Position numbers and translations under genes: made by a program. A stretch of 64,000 nucleotides of DNA from Rhizopus sp. PT2906 (lineage: Eukaryota > Mucoromycota > Mucoromycetes > Mucorales > Rhizopodaceae), in assembly GCA_025529335.1 (NCBI GenBank), contig JAMYHX010000098.1, positions 1-64,000 on the forward strand, in the 5' to 3' direction. Positions 24,189 through 36,560 of this stretch are shown in pieces. Each line of letters begins with the position of its first letter. The stretch's first letter is position 1. The notes beneath the pieces were generated by a model. It saw only the letters and a program-made list of their open reading frames with translations, ran no database searches and was not told where the DNA came from.

Positions 24189-27100
24189 TTACCACTGATG
24201 ATTACTTCCACTTGCGTTACCATAGTGACGGTACTGAGCAAGATGCGGTGGTTGGGGAATCATGTGCGAATTATTCCATCCCAGTGAGTTATCCTGCATG
24301 ATAGGTTCTGAAATACTTTGTGCAAAGATCTCATGCTCTGCCATCGCTTGCTGCTCTTTGGCTGCCTTCTTTCGTTGATAAACCTTATAAACGACCACGG
24401 TAGCTGCAGCATACACAATAATACCCACAGAGACACAGATACCGATGAGCGCGCCCTTGGAAAGACCACCTCCTGAGCTTGATGAACTGGTGGGACTATT
24501 GGGATCATCGACGCTTTGACGACTGGAGACATTGCCAGAGGTTGCGGTATTAGCCACAAAATAGCTTGGATCCACCAAGCTGGCTAGTTGACCGTTATTT
24601 GGAGAGTAAAGCGTCGAGTTGCGATCCTTGATCATATCTTGAAGTTTGGGTACCTCGTCAGAGGGAATAGCCATAGATACGATCACGCCATCACCACTGT
24701 CTGTGCTTCTCTTTCTCTTGCTTCCAGCAGGAGCACTGGTGATAGTGACAACAATCACATCATCGGTAGAGATGTTGAGTGATTTACTAATGTATACAGG
24801 CAGTGTTTGGACAAATTGAGCTGTGAGTACAGCATCATGAACCATTTGAGTATAAGACAGACGCAAGAATTTCATAGTAACATATGAGCTTGTAGCTAAA
24901 AACGAGTGAGTTAAAAGGTTAAAGGATAAATAAATGTGTATTCTTACATGGAATGATGGCATCTACATTGGGTGCAATATAATCAGGAATGCTACCAGAA
25001 TTAGGAGTGGGAGAAGGTGTTGCAGGGGATGCACTGTTGGATGTTGGCGGAATACTGAATGGAGCAGTCAGCCAAGAGAGCGTCTGGTATCGGTAAGTTG
25101 ATGTAGGAACAAACATAGTGGATGTACTGCTACTACTACTCTTTTCATCAGTTGTTGTTGTTGTTGTGGTCGTTGGGCTACTAGTAGTAGTAGTAGTAGT
25201 AGTAGTAGCTGTTGTTATTGTTTCTGTGCTATCAGTTGTTGAATCAGACTTTGTGTTAGACGATGTTTCAGTGGAGCTGCTTTCAGTTGCCGTCTTAGTT
25301 ACAGTATCCGTGGTAGATGATTCAGTTGTTGATTCAGTAGTAGATGAACTTGTTTCAGTGCTCGTAGGAGTAGGTGTACTAGGAGTTTCATTACTACTGC
25401 TTGTGCTGGTGTTGGCAGTGGAAGTAGGTGTTTCCTTTTCAGTAGAAGTCTCAGTGCTGGTACTATCTGTACTTGTAGTTGAGTCTGTAGTAGCTGTTGG
25501 TGTAGGTTCCTTGGTCGAGCTGCTATCAGTACTGGTAGGCGTTTCCTCAGAGTTCGTCGTTTTGGTAGACTCATGAGTTGTTGGCGATGGGCTCTCTGTA
25601 GTGGATGAGTCGCTAGTGGTAGATGAGGTATCTGACGTCGCTGTAATTGTTCGACTGTCATCTGTGGAAGTCTGCGTTGGTGCAGAGCTAGAAGGCGCTG
25701 GTGTGGGCTTGGAGGTTTCGTCAGTACTAGAGCTCGAAGTTGTTTCACTGGTACCAGATGTGGTTGGTGTAGGTGTATCAGTGCTACCGGTCATCGTTGA
25801 GCTAGTCTCTTTTGTTGTCGAACTCGTGTCCTTGGTAGTACTGTCCCCGCTACTAGTAGCTGTGGGGCTCGATGAACTACTGTCTCCGGTTGTAGTAGTT
25901 TCACCCTTGGTAGTAGCAGTAGGCGTTTCTGTGCTTTTATCACTTGATGTCGACGAGCTATCAGTGGTTGTGTTGTCAGTAGGCGTTGGAGTAGGTGTAC
26001 TGTCATAGGTTGACGTTGGAGTGGCTGTATCGCTACTACCAGTTGTTGAACTAGTGTCTTTCGTAGTACTTTCAGTGGCGCTGGTCATTGTTGAACTAGT
26101 ATCTTTCGTAGTACTATCATTAGTGGGAGTGGGGCTGGACGAACTGCTACTATCAGTGGGCGTTGGTTCCTTGGTACCAGTAGTTTGTGTAGATGTCTCG
26201 CTGTTGCCAGTAGTTGTCGAACTGATACCCTTTGTAGTACTGTCGGTATCAGTTGGCGTTGGAGTGGATGAGCTACTGTTATCGGTTGACGTTGGTCCGT
26301 TACTACTATTAGTAGTAGGAGTAGGCGTATCGGTATCAGTTGCAGTTGAGCTACCAGTAGTGGCACTTGTTGACCCAGATGTAGGCGTAGAAGTTGCTAC
26401 ATCAGACGTTGCGCTTGTGGAACCAGAAGTACTACTGCTCGTTGTTGTATTATCATCTGACGATGTCGTTGTTACTGTTGCAGTAGGTTCTGTCGTAGTT
26501 GTAAAATGATCGCTTGTTAATGTGCTGGAGGATACCGTTTCGGTTCTACTAGAGCTACTGTCAGTCGTAGTAGGTATTACTCGATCAGTGGTTGTAGGTT
26601 CGTTAGTAGCAGTAGTTGTACTAGTGTTTGTAGAATCCTTGCTGCTGGACATTGAGGTTGTAGAATGAGTGGTAGATGTAGACTTTTCGCTGCTACTGGT
26701 ATTACTGACCGTTGAATGGTGAGATGTTGTAGTGGGAGTCTTACTGCTGCTGGTCGTGGAGTGATCAGACGTAATTGTAGAGTCCTTGCTGCTAGAAACC
26801 GTAGTTGCCGAATGAGTGGTAGGTGTAGGCTTTTCACTGCTACTACTGCTACTGCTATGGTGAGTCGTGGTAGACTTGCTACTACTACTAGTTGCAGTAT
26901 GGTGAGTCGTGGTAGACTTGCTACTACTACTAGTTGCAGTATGATGAGTCGTAATTGTAGAGTCCTTGCTGCTAGAAACTGGAGACTTGGAATGAGTAGT
27001 AGGCGTAGGCTTTTCGCTGCTGATTGTAGTCTCTTTGTGAGAGGTTACTGTACTCGTTTTTGTGTTATGACTCTCGCTAGGTTTATCAGTTATAGTGTGC

Positions 27101-28059
27101 TTTTCGGTGGTAGTACTAGACGATTTATGCAAAGAAGTCGTAGGTGTTTCCTTGTGTGTGCTAGAAGTCGACTTATGTTCGGTAGTCGTTGATTTCTCAG
27201 CAGTGACAGTAGTACTCTTGTGGGCCGTCGTACTTGGTTTCTCAGTAGACTTGTGGGTAATGGGAGCTGGACTATCTGTAGTTGTTTCTTTTTTACTTGT
27301 CGTTGTTTCCTTTGTGGAAGAAGAACTCGATTTCTCAGTAACTGTTGACTTGTGAGTAGAAGTGCTGGTTTCTTTGTGCTTGCTACTGGAAGTTGACTCA
27401 TGTTTGGAAGTCGTAGACTTTTCAGTAGTCGTCGGCTTCTCAGTAATCGCATGCTTACTGCTTGTGGTCGGCTTTTCAGTAGTAGTGTGCTTCTCAGTAG
27501 TAGTGTGCTTTTCAGTAGTAGTGTGCTTCTCGGTAGTAGTATGTTTACTGCTTGTGGTCGGCTTCTCAGTAGTCGTGTGCTTACTGGTCTTGGTATGATT
27601 TTCAGTAGTTGTCGGCTTCTCGGTAGTTGTGTGCTTACTACTTGTCGAAGTGTGCTTTTCAGTCGAGGTATGCTTTTCTGTTGAGGTGTGCTTTTCAGTA
27701 GAAGTCGACTTTGTTTTGGTGGATTTTTCGGTTTCATTGTCCTTATCAGAAACTTTCTTTGCTTCTTTTTCAGACGTTTTGGTTGTATCTTCACTGCCGC
27801 TTTCTTCATCTTCCGCTGCCCTTTTTTTCAAAGTATAAATTGATCCAGGTCCCTGAAGATCAAAATAAAAAAGAGTGATTATTACTTTACTGCTTTCAAT
27901 GGAAAATTAAAAAAAAAGTAACCCTACATTATTTATACTTGTTGGCATGGCAACATCTCGTTGTTGAACATTAGCTTCTACGAGATGAATGCATGTAAGG
28001 GCAATGAAGACGACTAAAAGGAAATGAATGAAATAAAGTTTTATTTTCCTTTTTATCAT
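24189..28059 (-). CDS. Msb2/Hkr1-type signalling mucin (single-pass membrane sensor)
   Basis: Exons 28059..27928, 27852..24948 and 24895..24189 join in phase: 1247 residues. A signal peptide (LYFIHFLLVVFIALTC) opens it. About 870 residues of Ser/Thr-dominated low complexity follow, with TEKHTST-type repeats early on. A folded juxtamembrane domain comes next (YVTMKFLRLSYTQMV, SKSLNISTDDVIVV, NNGQLASLVDPSYF), resembling the extracellular positive-acting domain of Msb2. Then a Gly-rich linker, one membrane helix (GALIGICVSVGIIVYAAATV) and a cytoplasmic tail of about 60 residues. Such mucins sense surface or osmotic cues and signal to Cdc42/MAPK cascades. The Msb2 assignment is inferred from architecture plus this domain; another wall-stress mucin is possible. 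An SKRKRST segment could be a processing site. Confidence 0.82.
27390..27720 (-). repeat. Degenerate tandem repeat encoding Thr-Glu-Lys-His/Pro-Thr-Thr units
   Basis: Within the mucin gene the DNA repeats in units of about 18-24 bases encoding TEKHTTT, TEKPTTS and SSKHTTT variants. The block is prone to length change by slippage, which would vary the number of O-glycosylation sites. Confidence 0.7.
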
Positions 28060-28300
28060 AAATCAAAAATCATAAAATGAAAGAAAAAAGAAGGGAATGG
28101 GTTGAAAAGATCAAGGAAAGGGAAAGAAAGGTACTCACACAAAGAAAAAGACTGAAATTTACACAATAAACATTTTGAGTAACGTAGCGAAAATTAACCA
28201 TGTACAACAGAACAACAAACTGGGATCAAAGACACGTTCTTTATTTCTTTGTTCTTTTATTATTTTCACACTTTTGTTAAACATACCACATCGAAAAAAG
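28060..28300. other. Intergenic, mucin promoter and SR-factor 3' flank
   Basis: A 241-bp AT-rich gap. No specific sites recognised. Confidence 0.4.
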
Positions 28301-29359
28301 TTATTCGGCTTGATCCATAGCTGGGCTATCTTCTTGATCGCCGAGAACAGGAGTTGGGTTCATTTCAGTTTCTTCTCCGTTGTAAGCTTTTGAATCTTCA
28401 GGTGATCTGCTTTTTCTACGTTCAGGTGAACGAGAACGAGAGGCGCTCTCATCACGGCGAGAGGATCGACTACGGTCAAAGGATCTGCTACGACGAGGAG
28501 ATCGGCTACGAGATTCACTACGACTACGAGTGCGGCTTCGACTGCGACGAGGAGATCGGCTACGACTGTAATAGCGGCTGCGAGAAGATCTTCTTCTTCT
28601 ACTCGACTATTTTAAAAGTGTCATTCATTATCTATTTTTTTTTATTTGCAGCATAGCTTACAGCTTCTTCCAATTTAAGGCGGTAACCATTCAATTTGGT
28701 GCCATTCAATTCTTTTAATGCATACTTCATATCGTCTCTGCGAGCAAATTCAACCACGCTAATATTCTTTGTTAATTTCATTCTTTATTATCTGATTTTT
28801 TCCTTACCCCTCTCCATCACAATCCTTTAATACATCTGCAAACGTGACGCGTCCAGCTTTACGCATAAAATCTTTGACTTCCTATTCAGGATATAAGACC
28901 GTTGAAAATAAACTAAGGACTAGGCGATATCTACCTGCCAAGTTGTCTTGGGTGGAAGATTTTTGATGACAACACGGTTGCTACGTTCCTCTCTGCTACG
29001 GCTGCTTATAATTAATATGACTGTCATCTATATTTTCTTATATATTACCTACTTTTCGCGTCGACGATGACCAAGGGCTCTCTCTACAACAATTCTATTG
29101 ACAATATGTTTATTAATGACTTTTTTTTTTATATAAACCCAACTGCATTTCCGCACCTGCTGCCTGATACTTTTTTACCATTAAAGTCGTGAATGGCATC
29201 TTCAGCATCTATTCTTTTCTCAAATTCTATAAATCCAAATCTCTCTTTAAGAGTGACCTCAACAGGGTTATAGTTTTTGAATAAAGACTCTATCTCTGAT
29301 TTTGAAATATCCACTGGGAGATTTCCAAGGTAAACTCGATGTCCATCACTGCTTCCCAT
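28301..29359 (-). CDS. SR-family splicing factor with two RRMs and RS domain
   Basis: Six exons (29359..29157, 29094..29053, 29004..28935, 28881..28808, 28758..28662, 28606..28301) join in phase: 263 residues. RRM1 (residues 7-75) has RVYLGNLPVDISKSEIESLF and RFGFIEFEKRIDAEDAI. RRM2 has NRVVIKNLPPKTTWQEVKDF and DGEGVVEFARRDDMKYAL; the canonical SWQDLKD heptapeptide of animal SR RRM2 appears as TWQEVKD. A tail of about 60 RS-rich residues (SRSRYYSRSRSPRRSRSRTR) and an acidic end follow. Such factors bind exonic enhancers and recruit U1/U2 in a genome with many short introns. The closest relatives are SRSF4/5/6 and fission yeast Srp2. Confidence 0.93.
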
Positions 29360-29495
29360 TTCAACACACGCAAAAGAAAAAAAAGGATAAAAAAGGATAG
29401 AGAGAGAGAGAAGAGAGAGAGAGAGAAAGGGGGTGCAGAAAAAGAAAGTGTAGAAAAAATAAAATTTTATGATTAAAACGTCACAGCTCGGGATT

Positions 29496-31441
29496 TTAAA
29501 CAATAAAAGAAGTAGCGTATTCTTGATCATGAATTCGGTTAGTGGCTAGTTGACATTCATGCCGCCAATCAACTAAGTAAGTCAAGATACTAAACTCACA
29601 TAGCGTTTTGACGATGCCGCTAAGAGCAACTCCAGCCCAGATACCTTCAAGCCCCCAGTCACACTGATAGGTTAAGTAGATGCCAAAGGGTAAACCAATC
29701 ATGTAGTAGCTAACCACATTCAATGATGCCACAATAGTCTGTTTACCTAAGGCATTGAGTACATATGAAAAGACAATGCCAATTCCCTACAAAAAATAAA
29801 ACTAGATTAGCGGAGAGTGAACTGAGTGTATACATGTGGGATATTACCATGGTAAAATGGCATACACTAGCTACTTGTAACAAGTTTATAGTGGCCTCAA
29901 CGACCTCTGAATCCGAACTGAAATGATGAGCAATTTGTGATCGATAAGCAAAAATAGCAAGCGCATTGATAAATGTACATAATACACCGATACCAGCGGA
30001 TACCATGAAACATAAATTTGACTTTCTGGGCTCATTTGCTCCCAAAAGGTGTCCTAAGCGTACAGCCATACCAGTGGACAGTGCGCTAATCAACATTTAT
30101 AAGGGAGATGGTTCATGGATTCTATTTCTCTATCTTACGTGGGTATCATCAACAATAAGGTGTTGATCGTAAGAACAACTGACTGAGCGGCTAAACTTGT
30201 CTGGCCGAGAACACCTGTCAAGAGAGCGCACACTTCGAAGGCCCAGTCGGTCGATAAACTGAGCATACCGGGAATGCCTATTTTAGTAATTGTCAGCACG
30301 CGATTGTTTATAACACGGTATACAGTTTCATCATTTCTTACCGAGCCTTAGAAATTCACTCCAACCTCCAAAGGCATTCAGCGTCAACCCAGGCCAGTAT
30401 GCTCGTATTGAGTTTGTGATGCAAGTTAAATAAATAGTGTATAATAACATAATAAATGTGGATATGAAAACTATATGAAGAGCGGCACCAATGTAACCCA
30501 AGCTCAAATATTCAAGAAAGAAGTAATTGGAAACAACATTCGCAGGAAACAAAAGGAATACAAGGTATAATGTCACTTTCATTTCACCTATCACATAATA
30601 AGATAGAGTCATTGATAAGAAAAATACCACTTACCAATAGACTGAAGGAACTTTCTTAATGCTGTATTTGCATAACAAATAAACAAGTAAGGAATCAAGA
30701 TAATGATATATGTTTGTGCCATGTTTGCCAACATTGGGTCTTGTCCCATCAAAACCAAGATAAACTCTGAGTTGGCCCTTGTAATCGTTTCAGTCAAAGA
30801 AACTTTGTGTCTACGTTTGGCTTACCATAAGACGGAAATCATAATACCAAAAATAAATGATACCAGCAAACCTCGCTGAAGAATAATACCAACAGTATGG
30901 TGATGCTTTGCCCCCGTAAAGGCTTGAGCTACTAAAGTATCAATGGCTACTCGAGAAAAAAGGGATTAAAAATTTACCAATTACAGTTTTCCTTTTTTTT
31001 TTTCTTTCTTTACCTGTTAAAATACCATTACCAATTGATATTCCTGTCACCGTAATAAAGAGATGACCGAGGCTTGACACTGCCATGGCTATATAAAGAG
31101 AAGGATGGAATTAAAATGAAGAATGCCCGAGATTTTTTTTTCTTCTCATTACCTTGTGGACCTAGTTTTCCCAAGAACCATACATCAGTAGCGCGCGTAC
31201 TATATCCAAGGAAAAATGTAATGACAAGAGGGATACTATATCTCAGTACAGCTTTGGCTTCTTGCAAGACGTCCAAAGAAGTAAGAGGATAAGGCATTTC
31301 AATAGGTGAAGATATACTATCATAGCCGCTATCCTTTCGACATGGCATTTTCTTCATGTCATTTTCATAGCAAAGATACTCGGATTCTCTGTCTTTGGAC
31401 ATGAATTTTGAATACATAAGCAAGGACGGTGCTCGCATCAT
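29496..31441 (-). CDS. MATE-family efflux transporter
   Basis: Eight exons (31441..31153, 31088..31014, 30946..30826, 30777..30635, 30587..30342, 30277..30139, 30085..29848, 29786..29496) join in phase: 513 residues. After a polar N-terminus of about 55 residues, roughly twelve membrane segments follow in two similar halves. Typical motifs are AVLRYSIPLVITFFLGYSTR, AIDTLVAQAFTGAKHH and ALSTGMAVRLGHLLGANEPR, the last characteristic of eukaryotic MATE (NorM/DinF superfamily). It would export cationic organic compounds in exchange for H+ or Na+ at the plasma or vacuolar membrane. Substrate is unknown. Confidence 0.94.
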
Positions 31442-32065
31442 TTTGATAATGAAAAAAAAAAGAAGAAAGAGAAAGAACAACAAAAAACGCGCCTTTTATA
31501 ATCAACGAATGACAAGAGAATGACGATAAAGTTATTTGAATGTAAGCCGTTTTCACTTGGTCAAGACTTGTTTGTTTTGATGTACTTTGAATCATGCAGC
31601 TTTGCGAAAAACAATAGGTCTTATCTCATTTTGATGTCTTTTTTGTGCGACGTCTATTCTCGTCAAGTTGTCATGGATACTCTATTTTCATGTCATATAT
31701 TACCCCTCTTTCAACAGTTACCACTACAACTGTCTTGTTATGCAGGGCTATGTATCTTAACAACACTAAAGAAATGATGCCATAAGTCAACAGTTGGTCG
31801 GTTCGGGTATGGATTGCCCAAAATACAGATACAAAGAAAATGATTGGCTCCTGTGTTTGAATAAGAAAGCACATCCAACTTATTCCGTGACTCCCTCGTA
31901 ATTCAATCAACACGGACAATGTGAACGCGTCCACAATGTACCTTAAAAATTCTTTTTTTTTTTTCTTTTTAATTTCTCCCTCTCTTTCTCTCTCTCTCTC
32001 TCTCTCTTTCCCTTTTCTTTCTCTTTCTTCTTCTTTTTTTATTATTCTTTAATCAATTTTTTAAT
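31442..32065. other. Intergenic with CT/poly-pyrimidine microsatellite
   Basis: Divergent promoter region between the MATE and MYST genes. A pyrimidine-rich run with CT repeats covers about 31948-32040, just upstream of the MYST start. No other signal recognised. Confidence 0.5.
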
Positions 32066-34071
32066 ATGAATACAAGGCAACGACGACAAGTGGACGTAAG
32101 TGAATAAGTGAACAAAAAAAAAAAAAAAGAAAAAGGAAATATTAAATAACTTGTAAAATAGTACACTCTAGGCATATGCTTCCGTTGTAACGGCGAGTTT
32201 GACTTTGACGCAGAAGGCATAAGACAAGTGATGCTCAAATGCCATGATTGCCATCGTAACGGTCGGTAAGAAAAAACGATATCATGTTACCTTCTGTTGT
32301 AACTTATACATATACAAATAGTTCATGCTTTATGCACTGAATTAAATGATATAACAGCAGAGATTGTTCAGACTTACAACTGGCAATGTGTTGACTGTAA
32401 AAGTTGCCTGGTTTGTTTATCAAAAAATGTAGAGGTAAAATTAAAAAAGGAAAAAAATTTTTTTATTCTTTTTTTTTTTTTTCTTTTCTTACAATTACAA
32501 AAAAAGGATAAAATTGTTATTTGCAGTAGTTGTGACAGAGGTTATCATACATTCTGCTGCAATCCACCATTAAGACATATACCCAAAGGTAACGTACATA
32601 GTTGCATATTTGTTTATATTAATTATTTCAACAGACGATTGGTACTGTAATCAATGCCTAAGTATGCCATCACCACCTTCATCCCCTGCCAAACAAGTGT
32701 GTGATTCGTTACAGGATAACAGGACATACAGATTAAGAAAATGCCCAACGCCCACTGTGAAATATTTGGAAATGAAACAACCTAGACAACAAGATGAGAA
32801 TATAGAACCTAAATCATCTTCATCCGCAAAGAGGCTCAGATTAAGATTGACTGTGAATGAAGATGATCGTCAATCAAAACGTGGAAGGAAACAAAAGTTT
32901 GGATTAAGTAAAGAGGAGGAAATGTTTTATAAAACATTTGGTTATAAACTATCAGAAGAAGAGGCCAGCATTGAACGAGGTACACCCAGAGAAAGAGACA
33001 GGGAACAATTTGAAAAGGCAAGGCTAAAGGCAGAAAAGGTAAGCATCCTTGTTTGTTATTTTATCATTCATTGATTGTTCTTTATAAAAGAAATCGCCTG
33101 TGAAACCAGCAAATAGTGACACGGAAATCCCCAAGATCACAACTATCTCATTCGGCCGTTACATGATTGACACATGGTATATAGCGCCTTACCCTGAAGA
33201 GTATGCTCAGAGCTACATTCTTTATATTTGTGAATACTGTATGAAGTACATGAAAAGTAGCTTTGTTGCTGGTCGACATAAAAAGAAATGCACAGCTAGA
33301 CATCCCCCAGGCGACGAGATCTATAGAGATGGTGCAGTATCAATATTTGAAGTGGATGGTAGGAAGAACAAGATGTACTGTCAAAATCTATGTTTGATGG
33401 CAAAGATGTTTTTGGACCACAAGACACTTTATTACGACGTTGAACCCTTTCTATTTTACATCATGACGGAAGCAGATGAACATGGGTATCATTTCGTGGG
33501 TTATTTTTCAAAGGAAAAGCGATCATCCATGAACTACAATGTATCCTGTATATTAACACTGCCTGTATTTCAACGAAAAGGATATGGTCAATTCTTGATA
33601 GATTTCAGTAAGTGTCAATTTGTGCATGTTGTATCCTTAGTAACCATAATGTATAACAAAAGGCTATTTATTATCAAAAATGGAAAACAAGATTGGTACA
33701 CCTGAACGACCTCTATCTGACTTGGGTTTATTAAGTTATCGAAGCTATTGGAAGACTGTCGTGTTTAAGCATTTAAAAGATCAACGAGATCCAATTAGTA
33801 TAGAAGGTATGTGTGTTTATAAACTGCGGAAACAAATACCAACCCATGAATAGACCTATCACGTCATTCTGGTCTCACACCAGACGATATCATCTCTACA
33901 TTAGAAAACAACCAAATGCTAGTCTTTGATACAAATACAAAAACATATTCAATATCCATCAACCCTCAACTCATTGAAAGTCACCTAAATTACGTAAATC
34001 AAAAGAATTACATTCAAGTCAAGCCGGAGAATTTATCGTGGACAGACACCATTTGCAATCCTTCAAGATAG
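32066..34071 (+). CDS. MYST-family histone acetyltransferase with double PHD finger (KAT6/Mst2/Sas3-like)
   Basis: Exons 32066..32095, 32162..32261, 32322..32434, 32507..32588, 32635..33038, 33091..33607, 33663..33806, 33854..34071. The N-terminus is a tandem PHD finger (ICFRCNGEF, WQCVDCKSCLVC, ICSSCDRGYHTFCCNPPL). A basic linker leads to the MYST domain: C2HC finger YICEYCMKYMKSSFVAGRHK, acetyl-CoA loop PVFQRKGYGQFLIDFSYLLS and the catalytic ERPLSDLGLLSYRSYW. This is the MOZ/MORF/Mst2 layout; such enzymes acetylate histone H3 (mainly K14 or K23) in NuA3-type complexes. Two oddities: exon 2 needs a weak donor (GTCGGT at 32262) to stay in frame, and a GACAGACA duplication at 34041-34048 shifts the last codons, replacing a predicted end at 34150 by a stop at 34069. 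Confidence 0.9.
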
Positions 34072-35339
34072 ACTGGCTGGTTTATTGGGCGAAAATCCAA
34101 AGTTGACCATCAAGAATGCAGATGAGTCAATGGACATTGATATTGATTAAAACGGCAATAATAAACTTTTTCATTTTTCATTTACAATTTTTTATACATA
34201 TAAAAAAAAAGGGTAGCAACTTGGGAGAGTAGTCTCCATTCTGTTAACTACATTACGAGGTAGTATCCGCAATAACTTTTTGCTATGACCAGTAAATACG
34301 CATTTTACTTCTCCCTTACTACTCACAACTTGGTAATTGCAAGGGTAGTTAAAATGCAGCATTGCCAAGGGCAACACCATGTACGTATCCATTACAGATA
34401 CAGACCCCTTTCATAAAAAAAAAAGGATCCTACTAGTCTGGAGACCTTCCCTAACGTTTTCATAATGGGATTGAATGACAAGCATTCTCGTATGTATCAG
34501 TAACGTCAAGTGCGGATCTTCCCTGTTGCTGCAAAAGAAAAAAAAAAAAAAACAAAAAGAGGGAGCAAGTTTAATTTATATGTGATTAAAAGCGGAGAAA
34601 AATTTTTAATTGTGACGGCCATATCTTATTTATTTGAAGAATGCGGCTTATCGGTAAAAATATTAACCATATCACCTCTTTCAAAAGGAACATGCTACAG
34701 GTGAACTTTTTTTTTTTTCACAAATTGCAACTTTGAATCAATCGTGAGATTACAATGGGACTCTGATAAAACTTGATTAAACGTTGTTACATCTACTTGA
34801 GCAAATAGTCTTGAAGATACAAATGAATTGGCAAAAAGTTGAGAATGCCTTGTGCCATTATTGTAAATATACTGTTTTTCTCTTTGAAAAACAAGCGAGC
34901 GAGAGTTTGAGTGCAACAGTCACGCCACTAGTACATCTCAAAGTGCAATATTCAAAAATGATGTATATCTGATCGTAACAAACCGTTTATCTTTTCACAC
35001 AATATGAAGTCTCAAACTATATGTTTGGTCTGTGAAGCAGCAACAAGCAAAGAAAGCTCAATGATAGAAAGAGAATTTTTGACTATGAGAGGTTATTACA
35101 AACCCATCGACCTTTTCCTATACATTTGTGTTGTACAGAGCGCTCCGTAGGTGTGGCATACACTGTATGTTTAAGTTGTGAATGATGGTTCACGTGATTC
35201 ATTAAAATCCTTCTTAATGCTGAACCTGGGTCAGGGTAAATGACCGTCAGCCAATAATGTATCATCTAGTTTAATCCTCCTCCTATTTATGAACAAAAAT
35301 CTCTCTGTGGAGTTTTTATTGTAAAGAGATTCCTTTTTA
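34072..35339. other. Intergenic, 1.2 kb
   Basis: The first 79 bases are the out-of-frame end of the MYST gene. The rest is AT-rich with no recognised gene or RNA; short open frames on both strands show no family features. Confidence 0.4.
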
Positions 35340-36156
35340 ATGTCTGGATTTTTTAGAAACAGCCAATACAACCCCCAGGGCTTTGCTCCTCCACCACAGA
35401 CACCTTATTATTCATCTTATCCGCCTCAGCAACATACACCACTACAGCGTAGTCATACGTTATGTAAGTTGAATAAAGCAAAAAAAAAATGGTGAGAAAA
35501 CTTATTCCTGCTTAGCGGCAAATGATAGAAGAGAGCAATATCTTTGGAACTTATTTCAACGAGTCGATACGGACCGTTCAGGATCCATCTCTGTTCATGA
35601 GTTACAACAAGCCTTGGTGAATGGAGACTGGAGTCCGTTCAATATCGAGACGGTGCGTATGATGGTAAATATATTCGATACAGATAATAATGGCACGATC
35701 GATTTTCGAGAATTCAAAGGATTATGGAAGTATGTTGAAGATTGGAGTCAGTGCTTTAAAACCTTTGACCGAGATAATTCTGGGAGTATTGATCGTTATG
35801 AGATGGGTTATGCTCTGAGAACATTTGGGTTTAATGTGAGTGACCATTTTGTGAATATGCTTGTTCACTCCTTTGACAAATATGGTAAAACCAATCCTCT
35901 ACTGGCCTCTACTATTATTTATCAGACACTAATAGGCAATGGCGAGATCACTTTTGATAATTTTGTACAAGCATGTGTGACATTGTCAACACTAACAAAC
36001 CTATTCAGATCAAGAGATTATGAAAATAGAGGCTCAATCACTATCAACTATGAAGATGTAAGTATACTCTTTTGATTCAGCAACTATTATTAATACATTT
36101 GATAGTTTTTGACGTTGGTCATAAGTAGTCGTCCTGATATGAAAGGAAATATCTAA
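35340..36156 (+). CDS. Penta-EF-hand calcium-binding protein, copy 1 (ALG-2/PEF1-like)
   Basis: Exons 35340..35463, 35516..35884, 35936..36057 and 36106..36156 join in phase: 221 residues. A short Pro/Gln/Tyr-rich N-terminus (residues 1-45) precedes five EF-hands: the loops DTDRSGSISVHE, DTDNNGTIDFRE and DRDNSGSIDRYE are complete. The fourth and fifth, DKYGNGEITFDN and RDYENRGSITIN, lack canonical spacing, as usual for the dimerising hands of PEF proteins. It is expected to act as a Ca2+-dependent adaptor at membranes or ER exit sites. The third intron (35885..35935) is 51 nt with no in-frame stop, so retention would add 17 residues. Its paralogue lies 400 bp downstream in the same orientation. 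Confidence 0.92.
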
Positions 36157-36560
36157 GTATCGCTTGAGTCATTTAGCGTATTAAATGCATTATAAATCCT
36201 TCTCCTTTAACACTTTGTAAATGTATCACCAAAGATGAACGCATGAACTTTTTTTTTTCTAACCTATATTACTGCTCTCCCTTTCTTTTTTAATTGTTGT
36301 CAAATTGTTCAGCTTGTGTACTTTATATATATGTTTATCAATATAATAATAAATTGATACTTGTCTTGTCAACTGGGCAACTAAGCAAATGATGCAAGTT
36401 ATTTAGCAAAACTTGTATTTCGCACAGATGAGGCGCATGAGTTAAAGGATACTAAATTATGAAGTCCGCTGCAGTAGTCAATTTCTATTCTCTTTTTTCT
36501 CTTTTCTTGGCTTTTCTTTTTACTTCTTTTTTTTTTATTATTATTAAAACATAAAGAAAA
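36157..36560. other. Spacer between penta-EF-hand paralogues
   Basis: 404 bp, AT-rich, with T runs; must hold the 3' end of copy 1 and the promoter of copy 2. Nothing specific recognised. Confidence 0.4.

Noticed and set aside
25118..27838. Several long open frames on both strands inside the mucin gene (Val/Ser/Leu-rich on the plus strand).
   Set aside because: They are shadows of the highly repetitive Ser/Thr codons of the real minus-strand gene and lack any domain.
31671..31934. Hydrophobic 87-codon frame on the minus strand upstream of the MATE gene.
   Set aside because: No start context, splice partner or family resemblance; sits in a likely promoter region.
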